NCBI GenBank assembly: GCA_016081115.2
Contig: JABTTQ020003423.1
Span: 372,001-436,000 of the forward strand
Source: Rehmannia glutinosa
Taxonomy: Eukaryota > Streptophyta > Magnoliopsida > Lamiales > Orobanchaceae
Direction: 5' to 3'
Length of the DNA stretch: 64,000 nucleotides
Shown here: in pieces, positions 45,420-56,373 of the stretch
How positions within the stretch are numbered: position 1 is the stretch's first letter
Layout of the letters: each line of letters opens with the position of its first letter
Made by a program: the position numbers and the translations under genes
Notes under the pieces: generated by a model
The model's database searches: none
What the model was told of the DNA's origin: nothing
The model's input: only the letters and a program-made list of their open reading frames with translations

Positions 45420-47127
45420 AAAATAGTGACTCATTAAAATGGTGTAACAAACTTTCCATTATATCAACATTTACACGCCCAATAATCATGCGATATGATG
45501 GAGATCACGTTCCATAATTGAAAACAATCACACCAAAATCGACATTCTCTCCTTTTTCTTCCCTGCAAAACTAAAGAAAAAAAAATCTAAAGCGAGACTA
45601 TCAAACATTGTGACATGAACACCATGAAAGATCAATATATACAAAAAAATTCAAATCGATTTCAATGGAAAGGATAAATGAAACATGGGAATATCGAGAG
45701 ATCGAATCTGGAACATAAATTGGGATAAAAAAAATATTATTAATTCATGTTGAATCGATCCATAATAGCTAGATTATAGTATGCTTGAGTTTTCTTCAAA
45801 TCATGAATACACCTATTTACAATCACACTATTTTCTTCACTTGTATACGTTAATGATTATAAAATAAAATAATGCATAGTTAGTGTATATTTGATGCATA
45901 ACTCAATAATAACGATGTGTATTTAGTTCAATTTCGACTTGTACCCATTGAATAGTGATGATTATATTTGTAATTTTGATGCATAGTTAGTGTATATTTG
46001 ATTCATAACTAAATAATAACGATGCATATTTAGTTTAATTTGTAACTTGTGCCCATTAGGAATAGTGACATATTACATTTGTAATTTTGATGCATAGTAA
46101 ATGTACATTTGACGCATTATTGAATAATAACGATGCATATTTAGTTTAATTTGCAATTTGTGCCATTAGGAATAGTGACATATTACATTTGTAACTTGAT
46201 TCATAGTTAGTGTATATTTGCATAATTGAATAATAACGATGTATATTTAGTTTTAGTTTGTAACTTTTGCCCATTAGGAATAGTAACAAATTAAATTTGT
46301 AATTTTGATGCATATTTAGTGTATACTTGATATATAATGAACAATAACGATGCATATTTATTTTTAATTTGTAACTTGTGCCCATTAGGAACAGTGGCGG
46401 GGTTACATTTGTAATTTTGATGCATAGTTAGTGTATATTTGATGCATAATCTGAATAATAACGATGCATATGTAGTTTTAATTTACAACTTGTGCACATA
46501 AGGAAGAGTGCCAAATTACATTTGTAATATTGATACATATATTGTTTATATGTGGTAGGTGCATAATTATTTAAATCTTGGTGCATATAAGCATCCGGTG
46601 TATGGTATGAAAAACTTGACATTTTTAAAAATTCTAATTTAATAGATTATAAAAAAAGGATGATGAATTCTTCTATACAATAGCAAAAACTTTACGAGAA
46701 AAAAATCGCGTGAAAGAAGAAGGAAGAAAAAAATTCTTCACGAGTTGAACAAAAAACTAAAAAAAATGCGCCCGGTGCCAAATACAATTGCGAACCCCGA
46801 AACAATTGATTCGGACAAAACTCGCTTGCGAAAGAGAATGAAGAACTCGAACCACACCTTTCGGATAAAAGCTGAAGTAATGTTTTGAAAAGTTAAGAAA
46901 ATCGAAAGTTGGAAAGGATTTGTTATTAAATCCGAAAATCAAGGACTTTAAATTGATTTACCAAAAAAAAAAAAACCTCCTCTTTAAAAGACGTAATTGC
47001 CTTTTAGGAAAAAAGTAAAAAAAAACCCAAATAATTGAAAAAATCACGGCCATAGGATTTGATAATTAAATGGTTGCGATTAGTCCACACTATCTTACGT
47101 AGAAATCCAAGTCACATTTGATCCAAT
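45420..47127. mobile_element. Microsatellite-anchored TIR element E (left end unclear)
   Basis: The right end has GATTAGTCCACACTATCTTA and CACATTTGATCCAATA before a short mixed TA/CA tract, as in elements F and C. The left end is not recognised, so the start is approximate. The core is the array at 45870-46540. The part 46640-46980 has short frames without family similarity. Confidence 0.5.
45870..46540 (+). repeat. Tandem array, about 110-bp unit, 6 copies
   Basis: ATGCATAGTTAGTGTATATT recurs near 45872, 45979, 46089, 46199, 46308 and 46418. Each unit also has ATAATAACGATGCATATTTA and TAACTTGTGCCCATTAGGAA. Confidence 0.85.
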
Positions 47128-47144
47128 ACATACACACACTCATA

Positions 47145-48115
47145 TATCGTGAGACATCCTCTTCTTGTGAGACCTTATGACTAATCACAACCTCCCATAT
47201 TAAATAATTGATGGTGAGAGATTAGATGTAACCTCTTTACCATTAAATCGGGTAGATAAAAATGTGAATAAAATCAAATAATATTAGTAACACATATATA
47301 TATATATATCAATCCCACAAAAATCGCCATCAAATCCTACAATCAAATCTATCTCTTTCATAAACCCACCATTAATGCATATCATAATTATTGTGACTCT
47401 AATGCATATTTACAATAAATATCTTTGCATAGATAGTTATCGACATCTTTGCACGAGTTAGTTGTTGTTTAATACATACATGGTTATAATATACAACATA
47501 TTCATATTTTATTTGGTGCACGAGATAGTAATGAGATAATGTCAAATTAATTGTTGTTTGATGTATATATAGTTATGAGGAAACATATAGTTAGTTGCTA
47601 TTTGATGCATATATAATTATGAGACAATTCGTAGTTAGTTATTGTTTGATACACAATTATTTGTTGTTTGATGCATATATAAGCGTAACAATGCATAGTT
47701 AGTTATTGAATGATGCTCGATATAATGCATACTTGGTTTGAATAAATTGCATATTGAGATACATATATTGCTTATATTATGGAAAACGTCTTTGCATAAT
47801 TATGTTCATTTTGGTGCATATGTAAAGGAAACATATTGCATATATAGAATCAATATGATGCATATATAAAATAACTAAATAACAGGAGATCTCATACAAG
47901 ATATCCAATCCCTTAAATCAAGGAAGTGAACAACCACGTTTTTAAAAAAATGCCAAATAATGAAAGTTCTAAAATACTCTTAATGAAGAGAAATAAATAA
48001 TTATAATTAAATAATTAAAAATTCAAAATAATCTCATTCATTGATTTTGACAAATAAATGGTTGAGATTAGGCCACACTATCTTACACAGAGACCCTGAC
48101 CTCATTTGATCCAAT
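47145..48115. mobile_element. Microsatellite-anchored TIR element F
   Basis: The left end has TTGTGAGACCTTATGACTAA and ACAACCTCCCATATTAAATA. The right end has GGTTGAGATTAGGCCACACT and CTCATTTGATCCAATCC before a (CA)n run. The core (47380-47880) is an irregular array of GATGCATATATAGTTAT and GTTTGATGCATATA words. It is noncoding. Confidence 0.65.
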
Positions 48116-48155
48116 CCACACACACACACACACGCACACACACACACACACATAT
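48116..48155 (+). repeat. (CA)n microsatellite between elements F and G
   Basis: CA run with one G interruption, taking the place of the (TA)n run seen at other junctions. Confidence 0.95.
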
Positions 48156-48156
48156 A

Positions 48157-49481
48157 GGGTAGAGTTATACGAGTCCAATATGATGGGGTAAGTAGGTAGG
48201 GACACATATTGTCCTCGATCTCTTTTAATCCACAACCCAAATTAAACCTATTTTACCTATATTGATTACCTAATTAGAAATTACTAAGGTAAATTGGCCA
48301 ACAACATAAATACAAATAATTATGATAATGAGCGGTTATTAACCAAATATGGAAAAGATTTGATTATTCTCTCACCCCCTATTTATATGCCTACACAACA
48401 AATTAATTTATTTGTCTTCTCTCTCACCTTCATCATCGTTCTAATCTATTATACCCGGATATTTGTATGAGTGGCTTATTTATTATAGATTGTTTACTTC
48501 TTGGGTTTTTATTATTGTTTTCTTAGTAGTATCTTGCTCATTTAGTACAAAATATTTGCTTATTTAGTATTTCCTATTGCTTACTCAATCTAGTAAAACA
48601 TGTATTGTATAATGTTTGCTTATTTAGTATTTTTTTTGCTTACTTAGTACAATTTTGTTGCTCATTTAGTATAAAATGTTTGTTTCTTTAGTATTCAGTG
48701 CCTATTTAGTACTAGTTTGTTTCACTTAGTATATAAGGTTTATTTATTTATTATTTGATATTGCTTATTACTTAGTACTAGTTTCTTGCTCATTTAATAC
48801 AAAATATTTGCTTATTTAGAATTTTCTTATTGCTTGTACTAAGTACTAGTTTGTTTTCATGTAATATATACCGTTTGCTTATTTATGATTTATTATTGCT
48901 TGCTTAGTACTAATTTGTTGCTCACTTATTATAGAATGTTTGTTTATTTCGTATTTGGTATGCCTCAAAAACAAAAATATTAAAAAAGAATTCAAAGCTC
49001 AATTTTTGTCAATGGTGCCCACAAATAAAGTGCCCAATTGATTGAATGGATGAACGAAGATGGTTGATTAATATTGAATGAAGTCTGAAAAAATCCTCCA
49101 TAAATCATGATAAAATTATAGCGATTACCCCATGAGGAAAAACACCGTCCTTCAAAGCTTCAACTTCCTTCAATGGCGGCTAGCAATGTGCCAGTGCTCG
49201 AGATTACGTTTGCGAGATGCTCACCTCCGAAACAACGAGAGAAATAGGAGAAAGAGATAGATTATGTTACTAAAGAGAACCGAGATATCGGGATAAATCA
49301 AAATAAAATTGGAAGTTACTTCAAAAATAATGATATTACCATAGTACCTTTATATCTAATTAAAAAGGGCAAAAAAATTGGGAAATCGCATGATTAAATC
49401 TTGAACGTTAAAAAAAGGATTAACGAGTCATTTGTTCCCATGGTTTTACCTTAGGATATTGAACTCATTTGATCCAAATCC
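48157..49481. mobile_element. Microsatellite-anchored TIR element G
   Basis: The left end is GGGTAGAGTTATACGAGTCC. The right end has GAACTCATTTGATCCAAATC against a (TA)n run. Ends are more diverged than in C or F. The core (48520-48960) is an array of TTGCTTATTTAGTATT and TTGCTCATTTAGTAC words. The following piece (49080-49420) has no recognisable gene. Confidence 0.6.
48520..48960 (+). repeat. Array of TTGCTTATTTAGTATT words in element G
   Basis: More than ten copies alternate between TTGCTYATTTAGTA and TTTGCTTATTTAGTAT with 15-25-bp spacing. Confidence 0.75.
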
Positions 49482-49514
49482 TATATATATATATATATAT
49501 ATGTGTATATATAT

Positions 49515-49563
<49 letters not shown>
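49482..49563 (+). repeat. (TA)n(GA)n compound microsatellite
   Basis: TA run with a TGTGTA interruption passes into a GA run of about 46 bp. It is the junction between elements G and H. Confidence 0.95.
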
Positions 49564-49566
<3 letters not shown>

Positions 49567-50803
49567 ATATGAGACCACCTCATAGGGTGAGTCCATAGGG
49601 ACTAATCTGGCAAGCCATATATCTAATTTTTTCAAGGGATGTGATTTAAGAGGCAAAATTACAAATTACAAGCTAGTTAATTAAACACGAGGGTAAATTA
49701 GTCACCATCCAAAATAGCCCGATATTCATGGTATTCAACAATATTCACGGGATTCACGCAATCATTCCAAATCTCAAAGCAAAATCAACGTAACAATCCC
49801 CTTCCTTCTTCTTCAATGCACTTTTGTGAGAAATCCTTCATCTTTCTTCTTCAACGCTTTACTAGGGGCTAAAAAAGTTGAGATAATTCGTCATAGTTGC
49901 TAGAACTCGACTACATTTGAAGGTTGCTTATGAAGATGTAATTTGTTGCTTGTATAGATGTGCCATGGTGCTTTTATATACCAAGTAAAGCTAAAGAATA
50001 AACATGTGCTATAGAATCAAAATAGTTCCAACATAAATAGCAACAAACCCGTAATACATAAGTAACGAATATATACAACATATGCAACACGGATACATTA
50101 ACTACATAAGCTAGTCATAAACAACAATTCTATACTACATAAGCAACGAATATACCCTAATTATGCACCACGAATATATTAACTACATAAATAAGTCATA
50201 AGCGGCAAACTCATACTACATAAGCAATAAGCCTATACTACATAAGCAACGAATATACACTACGTATGCACCACAAATACATTAACTAGATAAGCAAGTC
50301 ATAAGCAACAAACCCTTACTACATAAGCAACAAATATACACTACATATGTGATACAAATACATTAAGTACATAAGCAAGTAATAAGCAACAACCCTAAAC
50401 CACATAAGCAACAAATATACACTAATGCAACGCATATATGATTAAATTATACATGCAATATGGTTATACTACATTTGCAATATGGTTATATTACATAAGC
50501 ACTAACAATGAGAATATGCTAGAGAAAAAAAAACTTGAATATGAGCGAATATGGGTTGCTCAAAAGCGAAAGCACGTGTCGCGTGAAAGGGGGAAGGAAA
50601 TTGAACGTGATTGAGATCTCATCAAATCTCAATAAGCGATTCTATATTGCAAAATGACCGCCCTACCATTCTTAGTTTTTGAAACAAAAAAAAAAATAAA
50701 AAAATAAACCCCCTAAAAATTTGGAGCACCCAAACATGTTAATCATGGTTAGAATTGGTCTCTATGAACTCACCCCAATTGAGAGAACCCATTAGATCAA
50801 TAT

Positions 50804-50805
<2 letters not shown>
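49564..50805. mobile_element. Microsatellite-anchored TIR element H
   Basis: The left end has GTTATATGAGACCACCTCAT and GGTGAGTCCATAGGGACTAA. The right end has TCTATGAACTCACCCCAATT and CATTAGATCAATATCC before a (TA)n run (50806-50837). The core (50000-50500) is an array of ACATAAGCAACGAATATACA and CATATGCAACAC words. No transposase was seen. Confidence 0.65.
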
Positions 50806-50837
<32 letters not shown>

Positions 50838-50844
<7 letters not shown>

Positions 50845-51562
50845 GTCTGTGTTTTTTCCGTCTGCGTAAAGTCTTCTTCTTCCTTTTTTCTTTTATCCTT
50901 TTCTATTCTGTTTGTTTGTGCAGTAGAGTTCACGAGAGTATATATCTAACAGATGTTTGAGAAGGATATAGATAATATTGCTCTAAAAAAAGGATAGAGT
51001 GTTACGACAAATTTGTCATTATGTGGACTTTAGCGCTCACAAGTCCAATAGTACTAAATCTTGTGATTGGAGGTTTAATTTCACAAGTTTTGTTTGGAGG
51101 TATAATTTCACTAGTTTTGTCACAATTTAAGTCATATACATGGCCGAATTAAAGGAATAATACATTACTGTTAGAACTTAAACAGAAAATTAAATACTTC
51201 CACAAAAAGTAAAATTGGTGCGCATATATTACATGTCATTAATAATTTTTCATGTTTTGATCACCTCTTAATTTTAGTTGTTAACTGTAAGAATAAACAG
51301 ATAGAATGTTATAGGTAATATTCAAATGGCCGGTCAAATTCCAAATTCTAATAAATTAATATTTTCAAGTCTGTATACCTCTTGTTCTCTTCGCAGTCAT
51401 GACTTTTATTGAGCAAATATTCAAGAAATGCTGACATCATCTTGTGCACAATTATGATACGTGTGCAATGATGATATCATCGTGTGCACATGTTATTCAT
51501 CTAGTGCCACGAAACAGAAAATTGAATAGGAAATCGCAATCCATGATTGACACACATGTCTG
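50838..51562. other. Intergenic DNA 3' of the intact chitinase
   Basis: AT-rich, with repeated ATCATCGTGTGCACA-like words near 51430-51490. No gene or clear element was recognised. Confidence 0.5.
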
Positions 51563-52477
51563 TCATGATTGACAGACATGTTGATACATGGATTTGCTAT
51601 GACTCCATAACGAATCATAATACCAATCCCACACCATGACCCCGCCATAGTTTGGGGAAGACATTATCTCCGGCAAAATCTCATAAACAATCTGAGAAGG
51701 GAACATGTACCCCGTCGCTGGAAACGCAATCGAACCCAAGAGAAGCTGACTATTTGCCGGCAACGATGAACTCCACACGTTCCATGAAGCTAGAACACGA
51801 GAGGCGTCGCCCCACGTGTATTCACATTGAGGGTTGCCGTAAAACTTCACCGCAACATAGTCGAAAAGCCCTGTTCTAATAGCAGCATCCAGATTACGGT
51901 CTGGGTAAGTACACCCTGGGGCCGCAGATAAGTAGACTTTTCTCCGTGGTTTGCTGAATCTTGACAGGGCCCTAGCGAGGACATCCCAGTACAGGTTGGA
52001 ACCTGGATTTTCAATATCAAAGTCTATGCCATTCAGAGAAATGTTCCCGAATGGCCGAACAAAGCTTCGGTGTTTACCCCACAAGAAACTGTGATATAGA
52101 TAACGAGCCACCCGTTTTGCATTTCTACGAGATGAGAGGGTGTAATTCCCGAAACTACCCCCGAGTGATAGTAAGACTCGGACGCCCATATTCTGACATA
52201 ATTGGATTTCGTTCCTCATTGATTCCGTATCGGTGGAAGAATAGTCGGCAAATTTTAGAACAGGGGTTTGGCCATTGCCGAAGGTCATCAAGAATGCAAT
52301 GTTTACGTACTTATAGTGTTGGGTGCGACAAGCGTCGGAGAGGGTACCCTCGGCACTGTTTCCGCGCCAGTAGACTGAAATTCCACAGGGTTTTTGTGAT
52401 TGCGAGAAACTAAATAGTGGAAAAGCAATCAAGATGGGGAGTAAAATGAGAAGGGGTGTTTGAGAATAGAGACCCAT
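51563..52477 (-). CDS. Class III chitinase-like protein (GH18), intact
   Basis: Predicted secreted protein of 304 residues, the usual size for class III chitinases with signal peptide. The start at 52477 opens a hydrophobic leader (MGLYSQTPLLILLPILIAF) ending near SFSQS. Mature family landmarks follow in order: CGISVYWRGN, YVNIAFLMTFGNGQTP, VLLSLGGSFGNYTLSS, the catalytic NGIDFDIENPG, KVYLSAAPGC, RTGLFDYVAVKFYGNPQCEY, and YGGVMVWDWYY. The catalytic Asp and Glu of DxDxE are present. Three changes are unusual: YWGQN is YWRGN, the substrate-binding VQFYNN is VKFYGN, and the loop normally holding a disulphide pair (GHC...C) is replaced by KFADYSSTDTES. Activity may therefore be changed; a lectin- or inhibitor-like role is possible. 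There is no intron. A TATA box lies 60 bases upstream. Confidence 0.92.
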   Translation of the reverse strand: MGLYSQTPLLILLPILIAFPLFSFSQSQKPCGISVYWRGNSAEGTLSDACRTQHYKYVNIAFLMTFGNGQTPVLKFADYSSTDTESMRNEIQLCQNMGVRVLLSLGGSFGNYTLSSRRNAKRVARYLYHSFLWGKHRSFVRPFGNISLNGIDFDIENPGSNLYWDVLARALSRFSKPRRKVYLSAAPGCTYPDRNLDAAIRTGLFDYVAVKFYGNPQCEYTWGDASRVLASWNVWSSSLPANSQLLLGSIAFPATGYMFPSQIVYEILPEIMSSPNYGGVMVWDWYYDSLWSHSKSMYQHVCQS

Positions 52478-52535
52478 TTTTTTGAGAGATTGGTACTTTT
52501 TTCTTTTTCATGTTCTTAAGAAATAGATGTATGTT

Positions 52536-52543
52536 ATTTTATA
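52536..52543 (-). promoter_or_regulatory. TATA box of the intact chitinase
   Basis: On the minus strand TATAAAAT lies about 60 bases before the start codon and is preceded by TCACCTCGAACCC. The same order occurs at the first chitinase (4225-4245). Confidence 0.65.
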
Positions 52544-52811
52544 AGGGTTCGAGGTGACACAGAACCAATATAATTATTTCATTATTCACAATAAATTTAT
52601 GGCAATTGGAGAGTTGCAAAGTTCAAGATGGGCGTGAAAAGGGGACCACGCGCAAACTGAGGAAGTCAACTGTTTTGGTATGCTGTTCTTGGGTGGTGCA
52701 ACATATTTTAGTGCAAATTAAAATGATGAAAACCATGAATTGGATTAAACTTCGATCTGATCCAACGAAGAAATCATTTTTAATAACTGGGGTTGTAAGA
52801 ATCTGATCGAT

Positions 52812-53369
52812 AATGAGATTAAGGATTGTTCCCAACATGGAATTTGAATGATTTTTTAATTAATAAAATTTCATAGATTTTTAGAGCATTCAATAGATTC
52901 TATACGGATCCCACTATATTCTAATGGAATTTTATACTATGGAATTGTGCAGATTTTAGTTGAATTTGTTGAATCTTATAAAAATACGATTAATAAATTT
53001 TTATGAAGCTAGTAACATAATATCATAATTATAAAAAAATCTTGATGGTCAAAATCTTACTAGATCGATAATTTTAAAATCATATTTTTTAACACAATAA
53101 TAATATGTCTATCAAAGATGAATGAATGAAAATTTATTAACTAATGATTCCCAACAAAGTATTATTCTAACGATATTTTTTTATTAAATTTTCTAAAAAT
53201 AAAAAATTTGAGTAATTGAAATAAGACGGCAAATCAACTCTAGTTACTCTACAATGATTATTCACAAAATTGAGGTAGAACTTGTTGAATTGTTGAGATT
53301 ATAAGACGATATGTGGGGAGATATACAAGAAAGAAAAATATGTTATTTTTTCTTTTGTCGCCATAGCCA

Positions 53370-53444
<75 letters not shown>

Positions 53445-53722
53445 GGGAAAATGGAATTTGAATTTCGATGGAAAGATGTTAGAATTTATCCTACATAATT
53501 CTAGCTTATGATTCCACCAAAACCCACCCAAATCCATTTATAAAAGAATTCTATGGAATTTAGTGAATGTTTGAGGATGCTGGATTTTCGTGGAATCCAT
53601 GAAAATCCAAGTTGAGGACATCAAGATTTAATGAATTCCATAAAAATCTAAATTGAGGACACACGGAATGTTATGGAATTCTAAATTCCATTAAATTCCA
53701 TGGTTGGGGACATGCCTAAGAT
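52812..53722. mobile_element. Foldback element containing (TTA)n
   Basis: The left end (TTAAGGATTGTTCCCAACAT, then GGAATTT) is the inverse of the right end (reverse complement TTAGGCATGTCCCCAACCAT, then GGAATTT). AT-rich arms carry many ATGGAATTT/AAATTCCAT words. A (TTA)n tract lies inside. Target duplications are not clear. It is noncoding. Confidence 0.6.
53371..53444 (+). repeat. (TTA)n microsatellite
   Basis: Perfect trinucleotide run of about 74 bp. The poly-Leu and poly-Asn frames through it are artefacts. Confidence 0.97.
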
Positions 53723-54489
53723 TAAGATTAGTTAATTTTTACAAAAGGTGCATCTAAAACCTTAGGGACTTTGTGGACCAATAATTCAATAATAATTGAA
53801 CATAAACCCATTAATTTTTAATTACTAATGACTAAAGACAATGCTCTTTGAATATTTACCGACTTTGATAATATTATTATTATTTAAGAGATAATAAAAT
53901 GACCCGATAAAATAATATTATATATTTTCCATATAAAATTAATTAGTTTTAGTTTTTGAAAAAATAAAATTAATTAGTTAATGAATTGAGTATAGTGACT
54001 TTTAATATTATACTAGTATTTCACCCTTACAATACTTTTGCTTGAAAATTATCATAGTGTTCATACGATTATGGACTTGATGGGAGACAATAGTTCATCC
54101 GCCTTAGATATGTCTCATTTGGGCCCTGGAATGCATATCGAAAGTGGTCCAGAAGAGGTTTACGTTCCGGTGAAGCATGGAGTTCGTCCGTCAAATGTGT
54201 ATGTGAGGGGCAGTTTGCATGACTGTTGTGTGCACCATGTTGTCTTTAGAATCAAATCGCATGGCATGTCCGTATGAAACCACACAACCGTTTTCCTCTC
54301 TCCGAACTCCTTTCTTAGGTACATGTTCTTCAATTGGGTCTAGAGCAACCACATATTCAAGTACATCATCATTAATAACATTGAAACACATACCTTGAGA
54401 TCCATTTAGGTTGCTCATCTCGGAACATCTATTTTCGGCCCTTCGGGGACAAAAGTAATTGTAGCTACTCATCTCTTTCTTTCTCGCAC
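53723..54489. other. Intergenic DNA with unassigned open frames
   Basis: A plus-strand frame (54038-54277) includes LDMSHLGPGMHIESGPEEVY and a minus-strand frame (54191-54472) includes NVINDDVLEYVVALDPIEEH. The composition of the latter is plausible for protein, and it lies downstream of the gag remnant on the same strand, so it may be element-derived. I do not recognise either. Confidence 0.3.
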
Positions 54490-54990
54490 TATCTCGATTG
54501 TTATCTTTGGGCTCTCGTATTCAACACCACTCCTCGGATGAATGACATTGCATTGCTCCATTGGGTTGATTTCAATATCGCTTGGAAATTTGTCTCTTTG
54601 ATGTTGGATTCCCCGCTCTTTGTTGATATTTGAGCCACTTGTGTCTCCAAAGATTTCAACCTTACGTTTATATTTGTATTCAATTGAGCAACCTATTCTT
54701 CGATCATATCTATCTTTGCTTCATCGTTGTTAAATCTTGCTCGTGTCTCATCAACGAATGAGGCTAACATCTCTTCATCCGGTGGTATCAACGGCTTGTT
54801 CTCATTATTCCCATTGTTTCCATGGTTCACCTCGTCCACCATTTCTTTCGATTATTTTTGCAATCGCTGTCAGATGTTCGTTCTATCTCCAAATAAATGT
54901 GTTTCGCTCAACTACCGATGAACGCGTAATTATGCACTACCTTACACTCAATAAGAACAATGTTAAAATCAAAATAAAAAAATAGTGCTT
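54490..54990 (-). pseudogene. Gag C-terminal remnant of a related LTR element
   Basis: On the minus strand RLKSLETQVAQIS and further broken pieces resemble the NIETQVGQLATIV part of the Gag at 13670-15174. It is followed toward higher coordinates by a primer-site-like sequence and an LTR start. The frame is short and interrupted. Confidence 0.5.
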
Positions 54991-55040
54991 CAATTAAAAT
55001 TGGATTACTTATTATTATATTTATGATAAAAACTTTCAAT

Positions 55041-55059
55041 CCCGACAATAGCGCCAAAA
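55041..55059 (-). other. Decayed tRNA-Asp-type primer binding site
   Basis: On the minus strand TGGCGCTATTGTCGGGA resembles the tRNA-Asp complement TGGCGCCGTTGCCGGGG, a few bases after the LTR end at 55064. Confidence 0.5.
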
Positions 55060-55063
55060 ACTT

Positions 55064-55280
55064 GATCATTAAAATATTTTGACTAAACCATAATTGTTCG
55101 GTGTAGCTAGTAGATAACGGCAAACAAGGTCGTATTCCTTAGGGATTGAATCCAAACACATAAAGTATAGTAAATATCGCACTCCAATTTTATTGAAGTG
55201 ATCGAAAACAAAAAGTGTTATCTAAAGTAATCGTAAAATTATCAACAAAAATATCTAAATATTATTATAAAAACTAGAAC
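55064..55280 (-). repeat. LTR remnant of Athila/Tat-like element
   Basis: Starts TGATCATT on the plus strand and has AAGGTCGTATTCCTTAGGGA, similar to AAGGTCGTATCCACGGAGAC at the same place in the gag-only element LTRs. The outer end is lost. Confidence 0.5.
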
Positions 55281-55389
55281 TTCACAAAAAACCGCTTAAC
55301 CAAACCAAACCAAACCAAACCATCGTTTTGATTCGGTTTTTGGGTTTTGGTTGATTTTGCTCACCCTATCATCAAATCTTGTACAATAA

Positions 55390-56120
55390 GACAAGCCAAC
55401 GATAAAGAAGTGAAGTTTGAAAAATGTCTATCTCTCCAACTCGACACGTTTTCAAACTATTTGTGAGAAGATACCCAAGTGCATATGAGATACACAAGCA
55501 ACCGAGGCAAAGCAAGCAAAATACTCTTAAGCTATTCATTCTAATCCTCAAGCCTATTTTCGAAGTGAATCTATCCAACACACTCAAAGTGAAAGAAGAA
55601 AAACATCAACTTTGTTGTAGAGGAAAAATTATTTTCAAGAACAAAGGAATTTGCACATACAAGTGAAGGAAGTGCAAAGTGAGATTCAAGTTATAACTGC
55701 TTTGAATCCATCGGAGGGATAGGTGATCAAGTCCGAAGGGTATGAAGGAGTGAATAAGTGATGCAACTGCCTTACGAAGAAACTGAGTCCCAGGAGTAGA
55801 GTCAATTGTGTGATCAAGGCATACTTGGACTGTTGTATCCGTTTTGTAACAACTCTTGCATTAGTGGATTACCTCCAAGACTTGGAGAAGAGTGGAGTAG
55901 AGGAATTACCCCATCCTCAAACCACTATAAAATTATCTTGTGTCTTTTTATTTTCAAGACTTTACTTTTGCATATTTTATTACATTTGAATTATATTTGC
56001 TTGACTCAATGATAATAACTTAAACTAAAACAAGTGTTGTAAAACCATTTTACAAAAAAAAAGTGTAAGACTTCATTTGTGTAAAAATCAAGTAAAGTGT
56101 ATTTTTAAAAGATCTCACTT
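55390..56120 (+). repeat. Copia-type LTR fragment
   Basis: Contains GTGGATTACCTCCAAGACTT, GGAGTAGAGGAATTACCCCA and CCACTATAAAATTATCTTGT in the order found in the R-U5 part of many plant copia LTRs. It lies in plus orientation, opposite to the pol remnant beside it. Both ends are unclear. Confidence 0.4.
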
Positions 56121-56373
56121 CACTCGAGTTGAATACTCTATTAACAACCATCAGTCATTGAGTGGTTAACTCTCTGTTGAGGTTGAGTCTATTTGTCTTT
56201 AAGGACTAAGTTATTTACCGTGTAAAAATTCGATTTATGATCAAAATCAAAAAATTGGTTAAGTCTATTTAACACTCTCCCCTTTTCGGACTTAACACTC
56301 ACACTTCTATTTAATACTCTCCCCCTTCTGGACATAACACTCACACCCTTTCGGACCTACACAATAAAATTGC

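Noticed and set aside
45870..46540. Tandem array first considered as a CRISPR-like or centromeric satellite array
   Set aside because: Units are direct and adjacent without unique spacers, there are only six, and they lie inside a transposon-like element.
53311..53537. Poly-Leu and poly-Asn open frames
   Set aside because: Produced by the (TTA)n tract. There is no protein-like sequence on either side.
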